Shown in pieces: positions 31,147 through 39,235 of a stretch of 64,000 bases of DNA. Numbering within the stretch: position 1 is the first letter of the stretch; the number at the start of each line of letters is the position of its first letter. The stretch comes from an uncultured bacterium. Lineage in GTDB: Bacteria; Bacillota; Clostridia; Oscillospirales; Oscillospiraceae. A program made the position numbers and the translations under genes. Location: assembly GCA_948469375.1 (NCBI GenBank), contig CAOKLO010000008.1, positions 1 to 64,000 on the forward strand. Direction: 5' to 3'. Under the pieces are notes generated by a model. It was given only the letters and a program-made list of their open reading frames with translations. It had not been told where the DNA came from and made no database searches.

Positions 31147-33658
31147 GCTTGGGCAAATGATGCGGGAACACATTGCTTGCATCCTGCGGATGGATGCCGT
31201 CCGGCTGAAGCTGGACTGGACGGTGGAATTTACCGCAGGGCAGATCCTTTCCTGTTGTGACAGGATGGTCAAATACCTGGACTGCACGTTGGATCTCCCC
31301 AAGAATGTCCAGCGTGAGCTGATCCAAAACCCGCAGTTTGCCCCCTGGCTGGCCCAGCTGATGGCCTTTGCGGGGGAAGTGACGGCGGATACCGAGCCGG
31401 AGAAGCCCCGTTCGGGCTGGGATGATCTGGCCCAGAGGCTGGATGAGCTGCTGGAGGCCTGTTGGGCCGGGGAAAAAACGATCACTGCCTATTCGGAGAA
31501 CGACGTGCTGTTCGCCATGGAGCAACTCGACCTGACTTCGGCCGCACGGCTGATCTATCTGGAAAACTTTGCCCCCATGGAATTAGACGACGGCACAAGA
31601 GCGCAGATCCTCATGAACCTGCCTGCCTGTAGAGCAGTACCTGTTGCCCTGGACGAAGGCCAGCGGGCATTGCTGAAAGAGCCCTTTGTGGGCTCTCGCT
31701 ATCTGTTCGCCTCAGCGGACTTTGAGGACATCTGGACGCTGTTCCAGTTCTGCCCCGCTTTGGCCGGCATTGCCCGGATGCTCCATCAAAAGAATGTCAA
31801 CGAACATCTTACCCTGACAGACTACCAGTATTTCGCGGAGGACGGGGCGGAGTATCAGCGTCTGCTGGCCCTTGTACTCCAGCGCCTGAGCGCCGATGCC
31901 GCCGGCAGGTTCCTTCACCATTGGCGGGAGAACAACTGCGCCCTGTCCGAGCTCCAGCGCATGGAGCGCCGGACGCGGACAACTGACGCCGGAGATCTGG
32001 ACACTGCCCTGGTCAGCTATACCGGGTATGTAAACCTGATTTATGGCAAAAAGTTTAAGACCATTTCCCTCAATGGATTGACCAGCCGCCAGGAAACGCT
32101 GCTGCTCTACGCCATCATCCACGAAAAGAAGCACTTCATCCGGCTGATCGATGAAAACACGGACAAATTTTTGGGGCTGTCCCAATCGTCCATCCTCTTT
32201 TATGAGCCGCTCTACCGTGACCATTTCAATCTGAACGAACTGACCGCCAGGGATCTGGAGGACTGCCGTTGGATGACGCAGAGGAATCTGCCCAAAAACC
32301 TGCTGGACGGCAGCCGCCAGTACACCTTTCCTGAACTGAAGCTGCTGTATGACGCACCCGGGGCCTACGTCACCCTGTATAGTAAGCTGTGCGCCCCCGG
32401 TTTGGATTATCGGATCAAGGTGCTGCGCCAGCTGCGGAGGCGGAACGTTCTGGATGAGATCAGCGGAGAGATGGATCTGGCCGCGCTGGCCGGATGGCTG
32501 GATCAAAAGCCGCTGGCCGACTGGCAGCGGGAGGAATTCGCCCACATCAAGGATATCCGGGCGGAGGACGCCGCGCAAATGCTGGTACGTCTGGACAAGC
32601 TCCGCCCCGTGCTCCCTTCCATCTGGTGCCGGGCCGACGTGATGCTGGTGCTGCGCAATTTAGACCACCTTGACCGCTTTGACAGCCTGGACGCACTGAA
32701 AGCCAACCTGCTGGAAATAGACCTGGAGTGGAAGGGTCTGGCGGACGTCATGAAATTGAGCCCCGAATTCAAAGAACGGCACCAGGAAGGCATCATCAAG
32801 TTCCTGTGCCAGGACGGGGCCGGGATTGCCGGGACATACCTAGACTCTCTCTCGGAAAAGCTGCACCCGGCGTTCTGCCGGGTGGTGAAGGCCGAGCTGA
32901 TGGGACAGTTCAAAAATCTGAAATACCATACCGGCGACCTGGAACGGGAGCTGGACTACCCGCTCGATGCTCAGGCGAAGGCGGCGTGGACGCATGATCT
33001 TTCCCTTACCCAGGGCCGCACAGAGATCCGGGAAAAGGATGATTTCTTTTCCACCATGCTGTTGGGCACACAGCCCTATGCAACGTGCCTGTCCTATCGC
33101 GGCGGGGCCTACTGCGACTGCCTGCTGGCCTGTTTTGATTCCAATAAAAAGGTGCTGTACGCGGAGCGGGATGGCCGCGTCGTGGCCCGGGCCTGCGTCC
33201 GGCTGACCAAATGCTGTGTGAACGGGACGCCAAAAGACCGGGAAGTCCCCGCCGGTAAATTCAGCTTTGTGGATATAGAGGCCGAGAACGGCCCGCCGGA
33301 GGAGCAGCACCAGGGCGAGCGTTTGGCGCTGTTCCTGGAACACCTCTACAGCAGCGGCCTGAGCCCAGAGGAGCAGCTCCAGATCAAGGCGTTGTTTGTT
33401 CAGCTGGTCCGGCAAAAGGCCGGGATGCTGGGCGCCCTGCTGGTCCTGAGCCTGGATTACCGGGAGGCTGTCGGGGAGGGCTTTGCCCGAACCAGCCTGC
33501 ACCTCTACATCTCCGCGTCGAAAGCTGGCGGGCAGTATCTGGACAGCCTGGGCGGTAACGCGGAGGTGTCCTCGGAGGGCAGCTACAAGAAGAACACCTT
33601 CCTGGTGGAACAGGCCAAGAGCCAGCCGGGAGGTATTGATGAGATGACGCGCACATGA
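31118..33658 (+). CDS. Large unknown protein (846 residues), second of the coupled pair
   Basis: Starts at ATG 31118 inside the upstream gene. Mostly helical N-terminal two thirds; the C-terminal third holds a distinct domain around LLGTQPYATCLSYRGGAYCDCLLACFDSNKKVLYAERDGRVVARA (given by its pieces GTQPYATCL, YCDCLLACFD and VLYAERDG), in which a Cys/Gly turn is followed by paired strands reading 'stored in/own record'-type beta hairpins. This resembles the end domain of PcfJ-like mobile-element proteins only vaguely. No hydrolase motif recognised. Tandem hairpins follow the stop. Confidence 0.72.
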   Translation: MILTKIQANELGQMMREHIACILRMDAVRLKLDWTVEFTAGQILSCCDRMVKYLDCTLDLPKNVQRELIQNPQFAPWLAQLMAFAGEVTADTEPEKPRSGWDDLAQRLDELLEACWAGEKTITAYSENDVLFAMEQLDLTSAARLIYLENFAPMELDDGTRAQILMNLPACRAVPVALDEGQRALLKEPFVGSRYLFASADFEDIWTLFQFCPALAGIARMLHQKNVNEHLTLTDYQYFAEDGAEYQRLLALVLQRLSADAAGRFLHHWRENNCALSELQRMERRTRTTDAGDLDTALVSYTGYVNLIYGKKFKTISLNGLTSRQETLLLYAIIHEKKHFIRLIDENTDKFLGLSQSSILFYEPLYRDHFNLNELTARDLEDCRWMTQRNLPKNLLDGSRQYTFPELKLLYDAPGAYVTLYSKLCAPGLDYRIKVLRQLRRRNVLDEISGEMDLAALAGWLDQKPLADWQREEFAHIKDIRAEDAAQMLVRLDKLRPVLPSIWCRADVMLVLRNLDHLDRFDSLDALKANLLEIDLEWKGLADVMKLSPEFKERHQEGIIKFLCQDGAGIAGTYLDSLSEKLHPAFCRVVKAELMGQFKNLKYHTGDLERELDYPLDAQAKAAWTHDLSLTQGRTEIREKDDFFSTMLLGTQPYATCLSYRGGAYCDCLLACFDSNKKVLYAERDGRVVARACVRLTKCCVNGTPKDREVPAGKFSFVDIEAENGPPEEQHQGERLALFLEHLYSSGLSPEEQLQIKALFVQLVRQKAGMLGALLVLSLDYREAVGEGFARTSLHLYISASKAGGQYLDSLGGNAEVSSEGSYKKNTFLVEQAKSQPGGIDEMTRT

Positions 33659-33723
33659 GGGCGAAAGCCCTCATGCGCCGCAGTATTTTAGGGAGGACGG
33701 CTGCGCCATGCGGCCGTCCTCCC
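33654..33723 (+). terminator. Tandem hairpins after the large unknown operon
   Basis: First hairpin: CATGAGGGC, GAAA tetraloop, GCCCTCATG (33654-33675), overlapping the stop codon. Second: GGGAGGACGGC and GCCGTCCTCCC (33691-33701 with 33713-33723), followed by an ACTTTATA stretch just before the next ribosome site. Confidence 0.65.
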
Positions 33724-33743
33724 GCACTTTATAGGAGGTAGTT

Positions 33744-34220
33744 ATGGGTTACATTTATGAGCTGTTCCAGGCCCCGCGCCCTGCGGACGAATGGACCACA
33801 GAGTATGATTTGAATGAGAGCCCCAGCGCTTTTCCCATTGCCAGCCGGATCGGGGCGGCGATGGATCGGGGTGCCGTGATTGCCCGCTTTGGTGCGTGGC
33901 TGGAGGAGCGGCGGCTGGGCTGGCTGGATGGCGACGTATTTGCCATTGACCCCCAGGCCGCTGAACGCTACTTCGAGGGACGTTATACTGCGTTCCAGAA
34001 AGCCGTTATGGCGCTGCAGGCGCTGAATGAGACCCAGTTCATCCACGACCATGGCTGGGTACAGACGTTGATTGACGCACTGGGCGAAGCATTCACCTCA
34101 AAGTATGGAGACTACGTTCTGCTGGGCGATGATATGACACCCACGCCCTTTGAGGAATTTCTGCGCAAGGCCCAGCCCGGCCAACGCTATTACTTCGGGG
34201 CCGTGTTCTATTACCAATGA
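33744..34220 (+). CDS. Unknown small acidic protein A (158 residues)
   Basis: First of eight small co-directional genes. ATG after AGGAGG. The chain begins MGYIYELFQAPRP and includes two helical blocks (AERYFEGRYTAFQKAVMALQAL, LIDALGEAFTSKYGDYVLLG). No Cys cluster or catalytic motif. It shares an ATGA with an alternative start of the next gene. Acidic, cytosolic; function unknown. Confidence 0.65.
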   Translation: MGYIYELFQAPRPADEWTTEYDLNESPSAFPIASRIGAAMDRGAVIARFGAWLEERRLGWLDGDVFAIDPQAAERYFEGRYTAFQKAVMALQALNETQFIHDHGWVQTLIDALGEAFTSKYGDYVLLGDDMTPTPFEEFLRKAQPGQRYYFGAVFYYQ

Positions 34221-34237
34221 CAGGAGGGCATGCCAAT

Positions 34238-34675
34238 ATGAAAATCTACTGCCTGTTGTCTACGGAAAGCGGCCCGCTCAAAAATAGCGCGACGGTGGAC
34301 CCGTTCCTGCACCATGAGGAGGCTCAGTCAGCCATGAAGGCCGCCTATGAGCGAAAGCTGACAGCGCTGCCGTTCGACGTGTCCCTGCAAGCTGATTGGC
34401 ACCGTTGCTCCTGCGAGAAGAATCTGGCCAGCATCATTGACGGGGCTGGTTCCTATACCTGGTGCGTCCAGGAGCGCGAGTTAGATGTCCAGGTGGCCGT
34501 CGAGGTGCAAGGTGGACTGGTGCAGAACATCTACGCCAACACCGATGTCGATGCCCAGGTCTATGACCTGGACCTGACCGACATCCAGGAGGAGGGCAGC
34601 CTCACCGAAGGGGAACTGCGCCAGGCGGCGCTGACCGAAGTGACCAGCGCACCGGGATGGCGCCACATCTGGTGA
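34238..34675 (+). CDS. Unknown small protein B (145 residues)
   Basis: ATG 34238 follows CAGGAGG; an earlier ATG (34217) overlaps the previous stop. Beta-rich C-terminal half (YTWCVQERELDVQVAVEVQGGLVQNIYANTDVDAQVYDLDLTD, seen as alternating strands) suggests a small barrel or sheet. Two Cys pairs near WHRCSCEKN. Very acidic. Function unknown. Confidence 0.62.
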   Translation: MKIYCLLSTESGPLKNSATVDPFLHHEEAQSAMKAAYERKLTALPFDVSLQADWHRCSCEKNLASIIDGAGSYTWCVQERELDVQVAVEVQGGLVQNIYANTDVDAQVYDLDLTDIQEEGSLTEGELRQAALTEVTSAPGWRHIW

Positions 34676-34708
34676 CAATATTCATTCAATATGAAGAAAG
34701 GAAGCATT

Positions 34709-35134
34709 ATGATGGATTTTTACCAAACACCTATGGGACATACATTCTTTGAGCGCCATGTCCCGCAGCTGATCCAGGCCATTGAGGCCCTTACCTCTGC
34801 GCTGGACAAGCCTGCACAGGCCGTCACCCTGCCGGTGGAGGCCGACCCGGAGTTTCTGTCCAGGCTCTATTTGGGCGAGTATGAGTCCGCGCCCTTCCAG
34901 CAGACCCCGGAGGGAGCGGAACTCACCCGGGCCGTCAACACGGCCCACGATGAGCTGGAAGCGTTGCTGCCCGAGGGCTGCCACGAGAAGCTGATGCAGT
35001 ACCAGGATACCCTGACCATGCGGGAGGGCGTTGATTTGCAGCGGGCCTACGAGTCTGGCTTCCGCACCGCTGTGCAGATGATGGCGGCGGGGCTGTCCCG
35101 GCCCGTGGCCGGACAGTCGGAATCCAATCATTAA
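34709..35134 (+). CDS. DUF6809-like small helical protein
   Basis: ATG 34709 (or 34712) follows AAAGGAAG. The pattern LYLGEYESAPF, helical AVNTAHDELEALLP and the closing YESGFRTAVQMMAAGL matches the short DUF6809-type proteins of Clostridia, which end in a GF/GA-type helix. Function of that family is unknown. Assignment is tentative. Confidence 0.62.
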   Translation: MMDFYQTPMGHTFFERHVPQLIQAIEALTSALDKPAQAVTLPVEADPEFLSRLYLGEYESAPFQQTPEGAELTRAVNTAHDELEALLPEGCHEKLMQYQDTLTMREGVDLQRAYESGFRTAVQMMAAGLSRPVAGQSESNH

Positions 35135-35147
35135 GGGGTGGAGAGCT

Positions 35148-35852
35148 ATGCAGATCATCCACGACCACAGCTACATCAGCCAGACGGGGCAGGAGTTCAT
35201 TTCCCACGGCTATGCCTGTGAGAGCGTATACTCCCTGCGCTTCAGCTTCGTCTACACCGAGACGCAGCAGGGCGAGAACCGCGCCTACGCAGATGAGGTC
35301 GGTTTCCAAAGCAATGCCTGGAGTGCTTACACTGTCACCAATGCTCGGCAGCGCAGCAAGCACATGGAGCGCATCGCCGCCGTCATGGCGCAAAATTTTA
35401 AGGTGTGCCAGTACGGCAGCGAGGATGAAGTTTCGTACAGCTCCGACTGGGATCTGTTCTTCTGGTGTAACGATTTCAGCACAACAATGCGGGGTCTCCT
35501 GACCGGCAGGGACTACGGCTACTTCACACTGTCCTTCAACAGCAGGCACAACCCGGAACGGCGGCAGGAGATCCTTGACCGCGCCATGCGTGTCCTGGAG
35601 CTGTTTGCCGACGACGAAAACCTGCACGTCGCTGTGCAGTATGAGACTGTCATGGACGACGCCAAGATCGAACATGACGCGAAGCTGGCCATCCCCAGGA
35701 TCGCCGGCCAAAAGTGCGTGTACAGCAGCATGGTGGGCCGTGTTGAAACCAATGGGGAGGCCCTGTTTTTCCGGAAGAAACGCTCCCGGAAATATATCTA
35801 CCGGCTGACGGACACGGAGATCCTGTCGATTTCCTGGCAGCTCTCCGCGTAA
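35148..35852 (+). CDS. Unknown protein (234 residues)
   Basis: ATG after AAGGGGTGGAG. Alternating strands and helices: YSLRFSFVYTETQQG, WDLFFWCND, YFTLSFNSRHNPERRQEILDRAMRVLELFADDENLHVAVQYETVMDD (given in parts). Basic C-terminus (RKKRSRKYIYRL). It resembles a ferredoxin-like sandwich but no family is recognised. Followed by a small GC hairpin (35865-35881). Confidence 0.65.
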   Translation: MQIIHDHSYISQTGQEFISHGYACESVYSLRFSFVYTETQQGENRAYADEVGFQSNAWSAYTVTNARQRSKHMERIAAVMAQNFKVCQYGSEDEVSYSSDWDLFFWCNDFSTTMRGLLTGRDYGYFTLSFNSRHNPERRQEILDRAMRVLELFADDENLHVAVQYETVMDDAKIEHDAKLAIPRIAGQKCVYSSMVGRVETNGEALFFRKKRSRKYIYRLTDTEILSISWQLSA

Positions 35853-35895
35853 ACCTGAAACCCCGCCCCAGTTACAGGGGCAGAAGGAGAAGGCA

Positions 35896-36165
35896 ATGAT
35901 AAATTTAGAACAAGTAAATTGGCGCAAGGACGCAGTTACCCAGCGTTTTATCGCAGAACACAAAGCGGAACTGGCTGACCCATCATCCATGACGCCCGAT
36001 TTGCTGGCCGACGCCACCACCTACTGCCAGGGTGATACCAATCCCTACGCCGAGGAACTGGCAAGGCGGGCCGGTATGCTGGAGAAATACCGGCACACTT
36101 CCGGGGAAAAACGCTATGAGGTAGTGTGCCGGGCGGCAAAAGGCTTCAATATTCTGCTGATCTAA
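35896..36165 (+). CDS. Unknown small protein (89 residues)
   Basis: ATG after AGAAGGAGA. Helical acidic protein with VTQRFIAEHKAEL and NPYAEELARRAGMLEKYRH; one Cys pair is not evident. No family recognised. Confidence 0.55.
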   Translation: MINLEQVNWRKDAVTQRFIAEHKAELADPSSMTPDLLADATTYCQGDTNPYAEELARRAGMLEKYRHTSGEKRYEVVCRAAKGFNILLI

Positions 36166-36258
36166 GCCGTGCCAAAGCAGGTTGACCGGGCGGAGTGAAC
36201 TAAGCAGATACACTTATTAAAATCATCTGCAAATCTTATTATGTGAGGAAGCATAACT

Positions 36259-36684
36259 ATGGCAAATTATCACTGTGCGATTCGGACGAACTATTTCCAT
36301 GTAAAGGATTCGGAGTTGTTCCGGCAGTTTATGTCCTGTGTCTACGGAGCGGATGGCTCTATAGAGCTCTGGGAAGAAAAGGATGCCGATGGTCAGGCTA
36401 CGTTCGCTTTTGGCGCCAATGGCGGGATCAGCGGCCTGCGGGATGCGCTTGACGTTGACGAAGCGGGCTACGATGTGTTCATCCGCGGCCTCCAACAGCA
36501 TATCCGGGAAGATGACGCGGTGATCATCCTGGAGGTCGGCCGGGAAAAGCTGTGCTATCTGGTTGGCAGCGCCGAGATCATCACCTGTAACGGCCTTGAA
36601 CAGCTGGACATTTCGGATCTGGCCCAGCACCATGCGGCCATTATGTTAGGCAACCCCAACTGGGAGACAAGTCTTGATTATTAA
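36259..36684 (+). CDS. Widespread mobile-element protein of unknown function (141 residues)
   Basis: The start MANYHCAIRTNYFHVKDSELF is of a type seen on many plasmids and integrative elements; I recall no function. Acidic beta-rich body (WEEKDADGQATFAFGANGG; VIILEVGREKLCYLVGSAEII). Size and acidity are like those of antirestriction or other DNA-mimic proteins, which is a suggestion only. GAGGAAG precedes the ATG; an inverted repeat GCAGAT/ATCTGC (36204-36230) lies upstream. Confidence 0.65.
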   Translation: MANYHCAIRTNYFHVKDSELFRQFMSCVYGADGSIELWEEKDADGQATFAFGANGGISGLRDALDVDEAGYDVFIRGLQQHIREDDAVIILEVGREKLCYLVGSAEIITCNGLEQLDISDLAQHHAAIMLGNPNWETSLDY

Positions 36685-36731
36685 CGAGTTCGCAGGACGT
36701 TGTGAGAAAACAATGAAAGGACTTGAGACAT

Positions 36732-37211
36732 ATGGAACAAATGGCTTTGGAAGATTTCAACCGCCTGGCCAACGGCGACCGGGTGACCCTGGTTCTGGCG
36801 CTGGAGTTGCTGCTTCAAAATGGCCGTAACACCATTCAGCGGGAGGAACCGCTGAAACTGGTTGCCGCCTGTAAAGAGCGCATTGGTGGATTTTTCGAGG
36901 AGGGGGCGCTCCAGGAGATCGTGGATGTCTGCCGTCAACTGACCGCCCTGGACACCAATATCCTGGTGGACTTCATCCAGCGCGGCAGCCTGGACATGAA
37001 AGCTCCCGGCGCGGAGGAGGCGGGTATCTGCCCCGTTTGCGGCGGCGAATTGGAGTATGTGGATACCATCCGTTCCGACAACGGAGGGTTCGCTGTGTGG
37101 ACGTGTCCCGATTGTGGCGCCACGGGCAAAGAGGGGTATGATGAGGTGTTCGACCAGCACTATGATGTAAAGGACGGGGACGGGAAGCCGTTCCCCGCCC
37201 CCGCAGAATAA
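36732..37211 (+). CDS. Zinc-ribbon protein (159 residues)
   Basis: ATG 36732 behind AAAGGA. Helical acidic N-terminal 95 residues, then a zinc ribbon CPVCGGELEY with CPDCGATGKEGYDEV, the pattern of a rubredoxin-like knuckle. Acidic tail with DGDGKPFPAPAE. Function unknown. Confidence 0.65.
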   Translation: MEQMALEDFNRLANGDRVTLVLALELLLQNGRNTIQREEPLKLVAACKERIGGFFEEGALQEIVDVCRQLTALDTNILVDFIQRGSLDMKAPGAEEAGICPVCGGELEYVDTIRSDNGGFAVWTCPDCGATGKEGYDEVFDQHYDVKDGDGKPFPAPAE

Positions 37212-37220
37212 TTTGAACTC

Positions 37221-37262
37221 CGCGCCGGGGTCTGTGGGTTTGCTCCCATAGACCCCGGCGCG
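37221..37262 (+). terminator. Long GC-rich hairpin
   Basis: CGCGCCGGGGTCTGTGGG pairs with CCCATAGACCCCGGCGCG (one G-T pair) over a six-base loop. No T-tract follows and the next start is 23 bases away, so it may block readthrough or control the next gene. Confidence 0.55.
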
Positions 37263-37285
37263 CTGGAAAGATGAGGTGCGCTTTT

Positions 37286-37813
37286 ATGGATGAAGCCAGA
37301 GAAAACGAAAAGCCGGATCTGCCCCGCGAGGAATATGAGCCGGTGGTCGCCCAGACGGTAGAGCTGGGGTTTCTGGGGACGGAGGTTGCCCTGTGCGTCT
37401 TTGATATCCACGGCGACCGGGAGATCAAGACGTGCCACGGGGATATCCGAAAAATTGTTGACGCCCTGCGGGATTATTCCATGTTGCTGAAAATGGTATG
37501 CAAGACGTGGAATTTGCAGGGTTTCCATCGTGTGAAGTATGAATTTTATGCAGATAAGTTGCGGGAAATCGCGGATAAGTTCCAGACCGGGATCGGCTAC
37601 GACTACGATGCCGCCCTGGAGCGGTGCAGGAAAAAGCAGGGCAAAAAGCCACGCAACGAGGATGTGGGCGGCGAGGCCCTTGCTATGGGGTTTCTCAAAG
37701 CTCAGCAGGCGGCGGAGGCCAAGGACAGAAAGGCCGCCGAGAAGGAAAGCGGGGGAACAGCCGATCAAACTGAGGATAGTACGAAGCCTGATTCCTGGGG
37801 GGAAGATTTTTAA
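37286..37813 (+). CDS. Unknown protein with charged C-terminal tail (175 residues)
   Basis: ATG 37286 has GAGGTG at seven bases (37271 is possible). N-terminal alpha/beta region (VELGFLGTEVALCVFDIHGDREI), a central helix, and a long charged tail (EAKDRKAAEKESGGTADQTEDSTKPDSW). No family recognised. Confidence 0.6.
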   Translation: MDEARENEKPDLPREEYEPVVAQTVELGFLGTEVALCVFDIHGDREIKTCHGDIRKIVDALRDYSMLLKMVCKTWNLQGFHRVKYEFYADKLREIADKFQTGIGYDYDAALERCRKKQGKKPRNEDVGGEALAMGFLKAQQAAEAKDRKAAEKESGGTADQTEDSTKPDSWGEDF

Positions 37814-37838
37814 GAATACCAAATAGGAGGATCGCAAG

Positions 37839-38300
37839 ATGCAAAAGAAATACATCCTGCCCGTGGTCGGGCAAATCTACAAAAAACGAAATGGCCGGGA
37901 ATATTGCTGCTTGTCCAACGCCGGCTATACCAGCGAGAGCAGTATGCGTGTGGCCGTGAGCCTTGGGGATCACCAGGCGTCTATGGTCCGCATGAGCGAC
38001 GGCTGGAGCTTTGTGGCCCACGGCTTCCAGCAGTATGAGGACGGAACTGTGGAGTGGAATTTTTCCACCGGTGGGGCCTTCCGGGAGGATGATCTAGACA
38101 GGTGCCGGAAGCTGTTGCAGGCAAACGATCCGGACATGAAGAAATACTTTGACTATCTGGATAATCTGCGCGATTCGGGTACAACAAATATGTTCGGCGC
38201 TGTGCCCTATCTAAAAAGCAGATTTTTTGAGCTGTATGTTGACGAAGCCCGGGCCCGGGAGGTGCTGGCGGCCTGGATGGACAGCCGTTCGGGCCGCTAA
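37839..38300 (+). CDS. Unknown protein (153 residues)
   Basis: ATG after AGGAGG. Last of the small co-directional genes. Contains YILPVVGQIYKKRNGREYCCLSNAGY and, later, LDRCRKLLQANDPDMKKYFDYL. A helical and beta mix with no recognised family. Followed by the TA promoter at 38362. Confidence 0.62.
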   Translation: MQKKYILPVVGQIYKKRNGREYCCLSNAGYTSESSMRVAVSLGDHQASMVRMSDGWSFVAHGFQQYEDGTVEWNFSTGGAFREDDLDRCRKLLQANDPDMKKYFDYLDNLRDSGTTNMFGAVPYLKSRFFELYVDEARAREVLAAWMDSRSGR

Positions 38301-38361
38301 AACGATTCTGGAAGCCAAGGACCGGGTAATGCGTCCCTTCTTAGCGCCAACAAAAAGCAGG

Positions 38362-38390
38362 TTGATATTTTAGCGTAATTATGCTAAAAT
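38362..38390 (+). promoter_or_regulatory. Phd/ParE promoter with overlapping palindrome
   Basis: TTGATA (38362-38367) and TAAAAT (38385-38390) are 17 bases apart. ATTTTAGC (38367-38374) and GCTAAAAT (38383-38390) form an inverted repeat with an eight-base centre that spans the spacer and -10 box: a classic autoregulatory TA operator. Confidence 0.75.
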
Positions 38391-38410
38391 AGGTGGTGGA
38401 GGCGATGACT

Positions 38411-38689
38411 ATGAAACTGATACGGCCTGTGTCCGATCTGCGAAACAATTTTGCGGATATCTCCAAGACGGTTCACGAAACAGCCCAGCCTGTGTTTCTG
38501 ACGAAGAACGGCTATGGTGACATGGTCGTCATGAGCATGGAGGCTTTTGAATCGCTGCAATTTGAGAGTGAGATCTACTTCAAACTCCAGGCGGCGGAGC
38601 AGGAGGCCGAGCTGACTGGCCAGCGTTACTCCCCAAAAGAAGTCCTGCAAGCGATGCGGGAGGCCATTGGAGGGGAGCAGGTTGTATAA
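38411..38689 (+). CDS. Phd/YefM-type antitoxin (second copy)
   Basis: Seen: MKLIRPVSDLRNNFADISKTV and QPVFLTKNGYGDMVVMSMEAF are the Phd/YefM core; acidic helix and tail follow. ATG 38411 lies eight bases from GGAGG. Its end overlaps the toxin start region. Its upstream palindrome supports autoregulation. It is only distantly like the antitoxin at 26949. Confidence 0.88.
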   Translation: MKLIRPVSDLRNNFADISKTVHETAQPVFLTKNGYGDMVVMSMEAFESLQFESEIYFKLQAAEQEAELTGQRYSPKEVLQAMREAIGGEQVV

Positions 38690-38993
38690 GCTGGAGTATC
38701 TGCCTGCGGCACGCCAGGACATGGTGGAGATCGTGCGGTATATCAGCCGGGAACTTCATAACCCATCGGCTGCGGAGCACCTGGCTATGGCGCTGATCGA
38801 AGCGGGGGACAGCATACCGCAGTTCCCCTATGCAAATCCTGCCTATACTCCCATCAGGCCGCTGAAGCATGAGTACCGAAAGCGGCTGGTGCAGAATTAC
38901 ATCATGTTTTATTGGGTGGACGAAAGTAAGAAGCTGGTAACGGTGGCCCGCGTCATCTACGCAAAACGAGAATTTGAACGGCTGCTTGAATGA
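38682..38993 (+). CDS. RelE/ParE-superfamily toxin (second copy)
   Basis: Seen: YKLEYLPAARQDMVEIVRYISREL is the ParE/RelE start, then LKHEYRKRLVQNYIMFYWVDESKKLVTVARVIYAKRE, the C-terminal sheet of the family. TTG 38682, eight bases inside the antitoxin end, follows GGAGGGGAGCAGG; a TTG at 38667 is possible but longer than usual. Full length. ParE-type members poison gyrase, RelE-type cleave mRNA; sequence alone does not tell which. Confidence 0.85.
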   Translation: MYKLEYLPAARQDMVEIVRYISRELHNPSAAEHLAMALIEAGDSIPQFPYANPAYTPIRPLKHEYRKRLVQNYIMFYWVDESKKLVTVARVIYAKREFERLLE

Positions 38994-39011
38994 AGATGTA
39001 CATAACGATCC

Positions 39012-39044
39012 AGGGCGGGGCCTCACATGGTGAGACCCCGCCCT
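39012..39044. terminator. Bidirectional terminator-like hairpin
   Basis: AGGGCGGGG, CTCAC, ATG loop, GTGAG, CCCCGCCCT: a near-perfect stem between the converging TA toxin and HTH genes. Confidence 0.75.
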
Positions 39045-39052
39045 GTTTGCGT

Positions 39053-39235
39053 TTAGATGCGGAAAGTGCGGATACAGTGGAGCAGGGTGATGCACAGCTC
39101 CTGATACAGATCTTCATCAAAGCTGCCGCAGTCCAGAGATTCCCTCAACAGCAGCGGCTTGTAGAGGTCAAGTATTTCCGCAATGGCCGCTTCCTCGCCG
39201 TTTTTGGCCCGGAGCATGAGATCCTTGAAATTCAC
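39053..39235 (-). CDS. Conjugative-transposon helix-turn-helix protein
   Basis: A 60-residue protein (MNFKDLMLRAKNGEEAAIAEIL then LYQELCITLLHCIRTFRI) of the short HTH type that accompanies sigma factors on Firmicutes conjugative transposons. It overlaps the preceding sigma gene by four bases, so the two are co-translated. It resembles sigma region 2 without region 4, and may act together with the partner. Confidence 0.8.
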   Translation of the reverse strand: MNFKDLMLRAKNGEEAAIAEILDLYKPLLLRESLDCGSFDEDLYQELCITLLHCIRTFRI

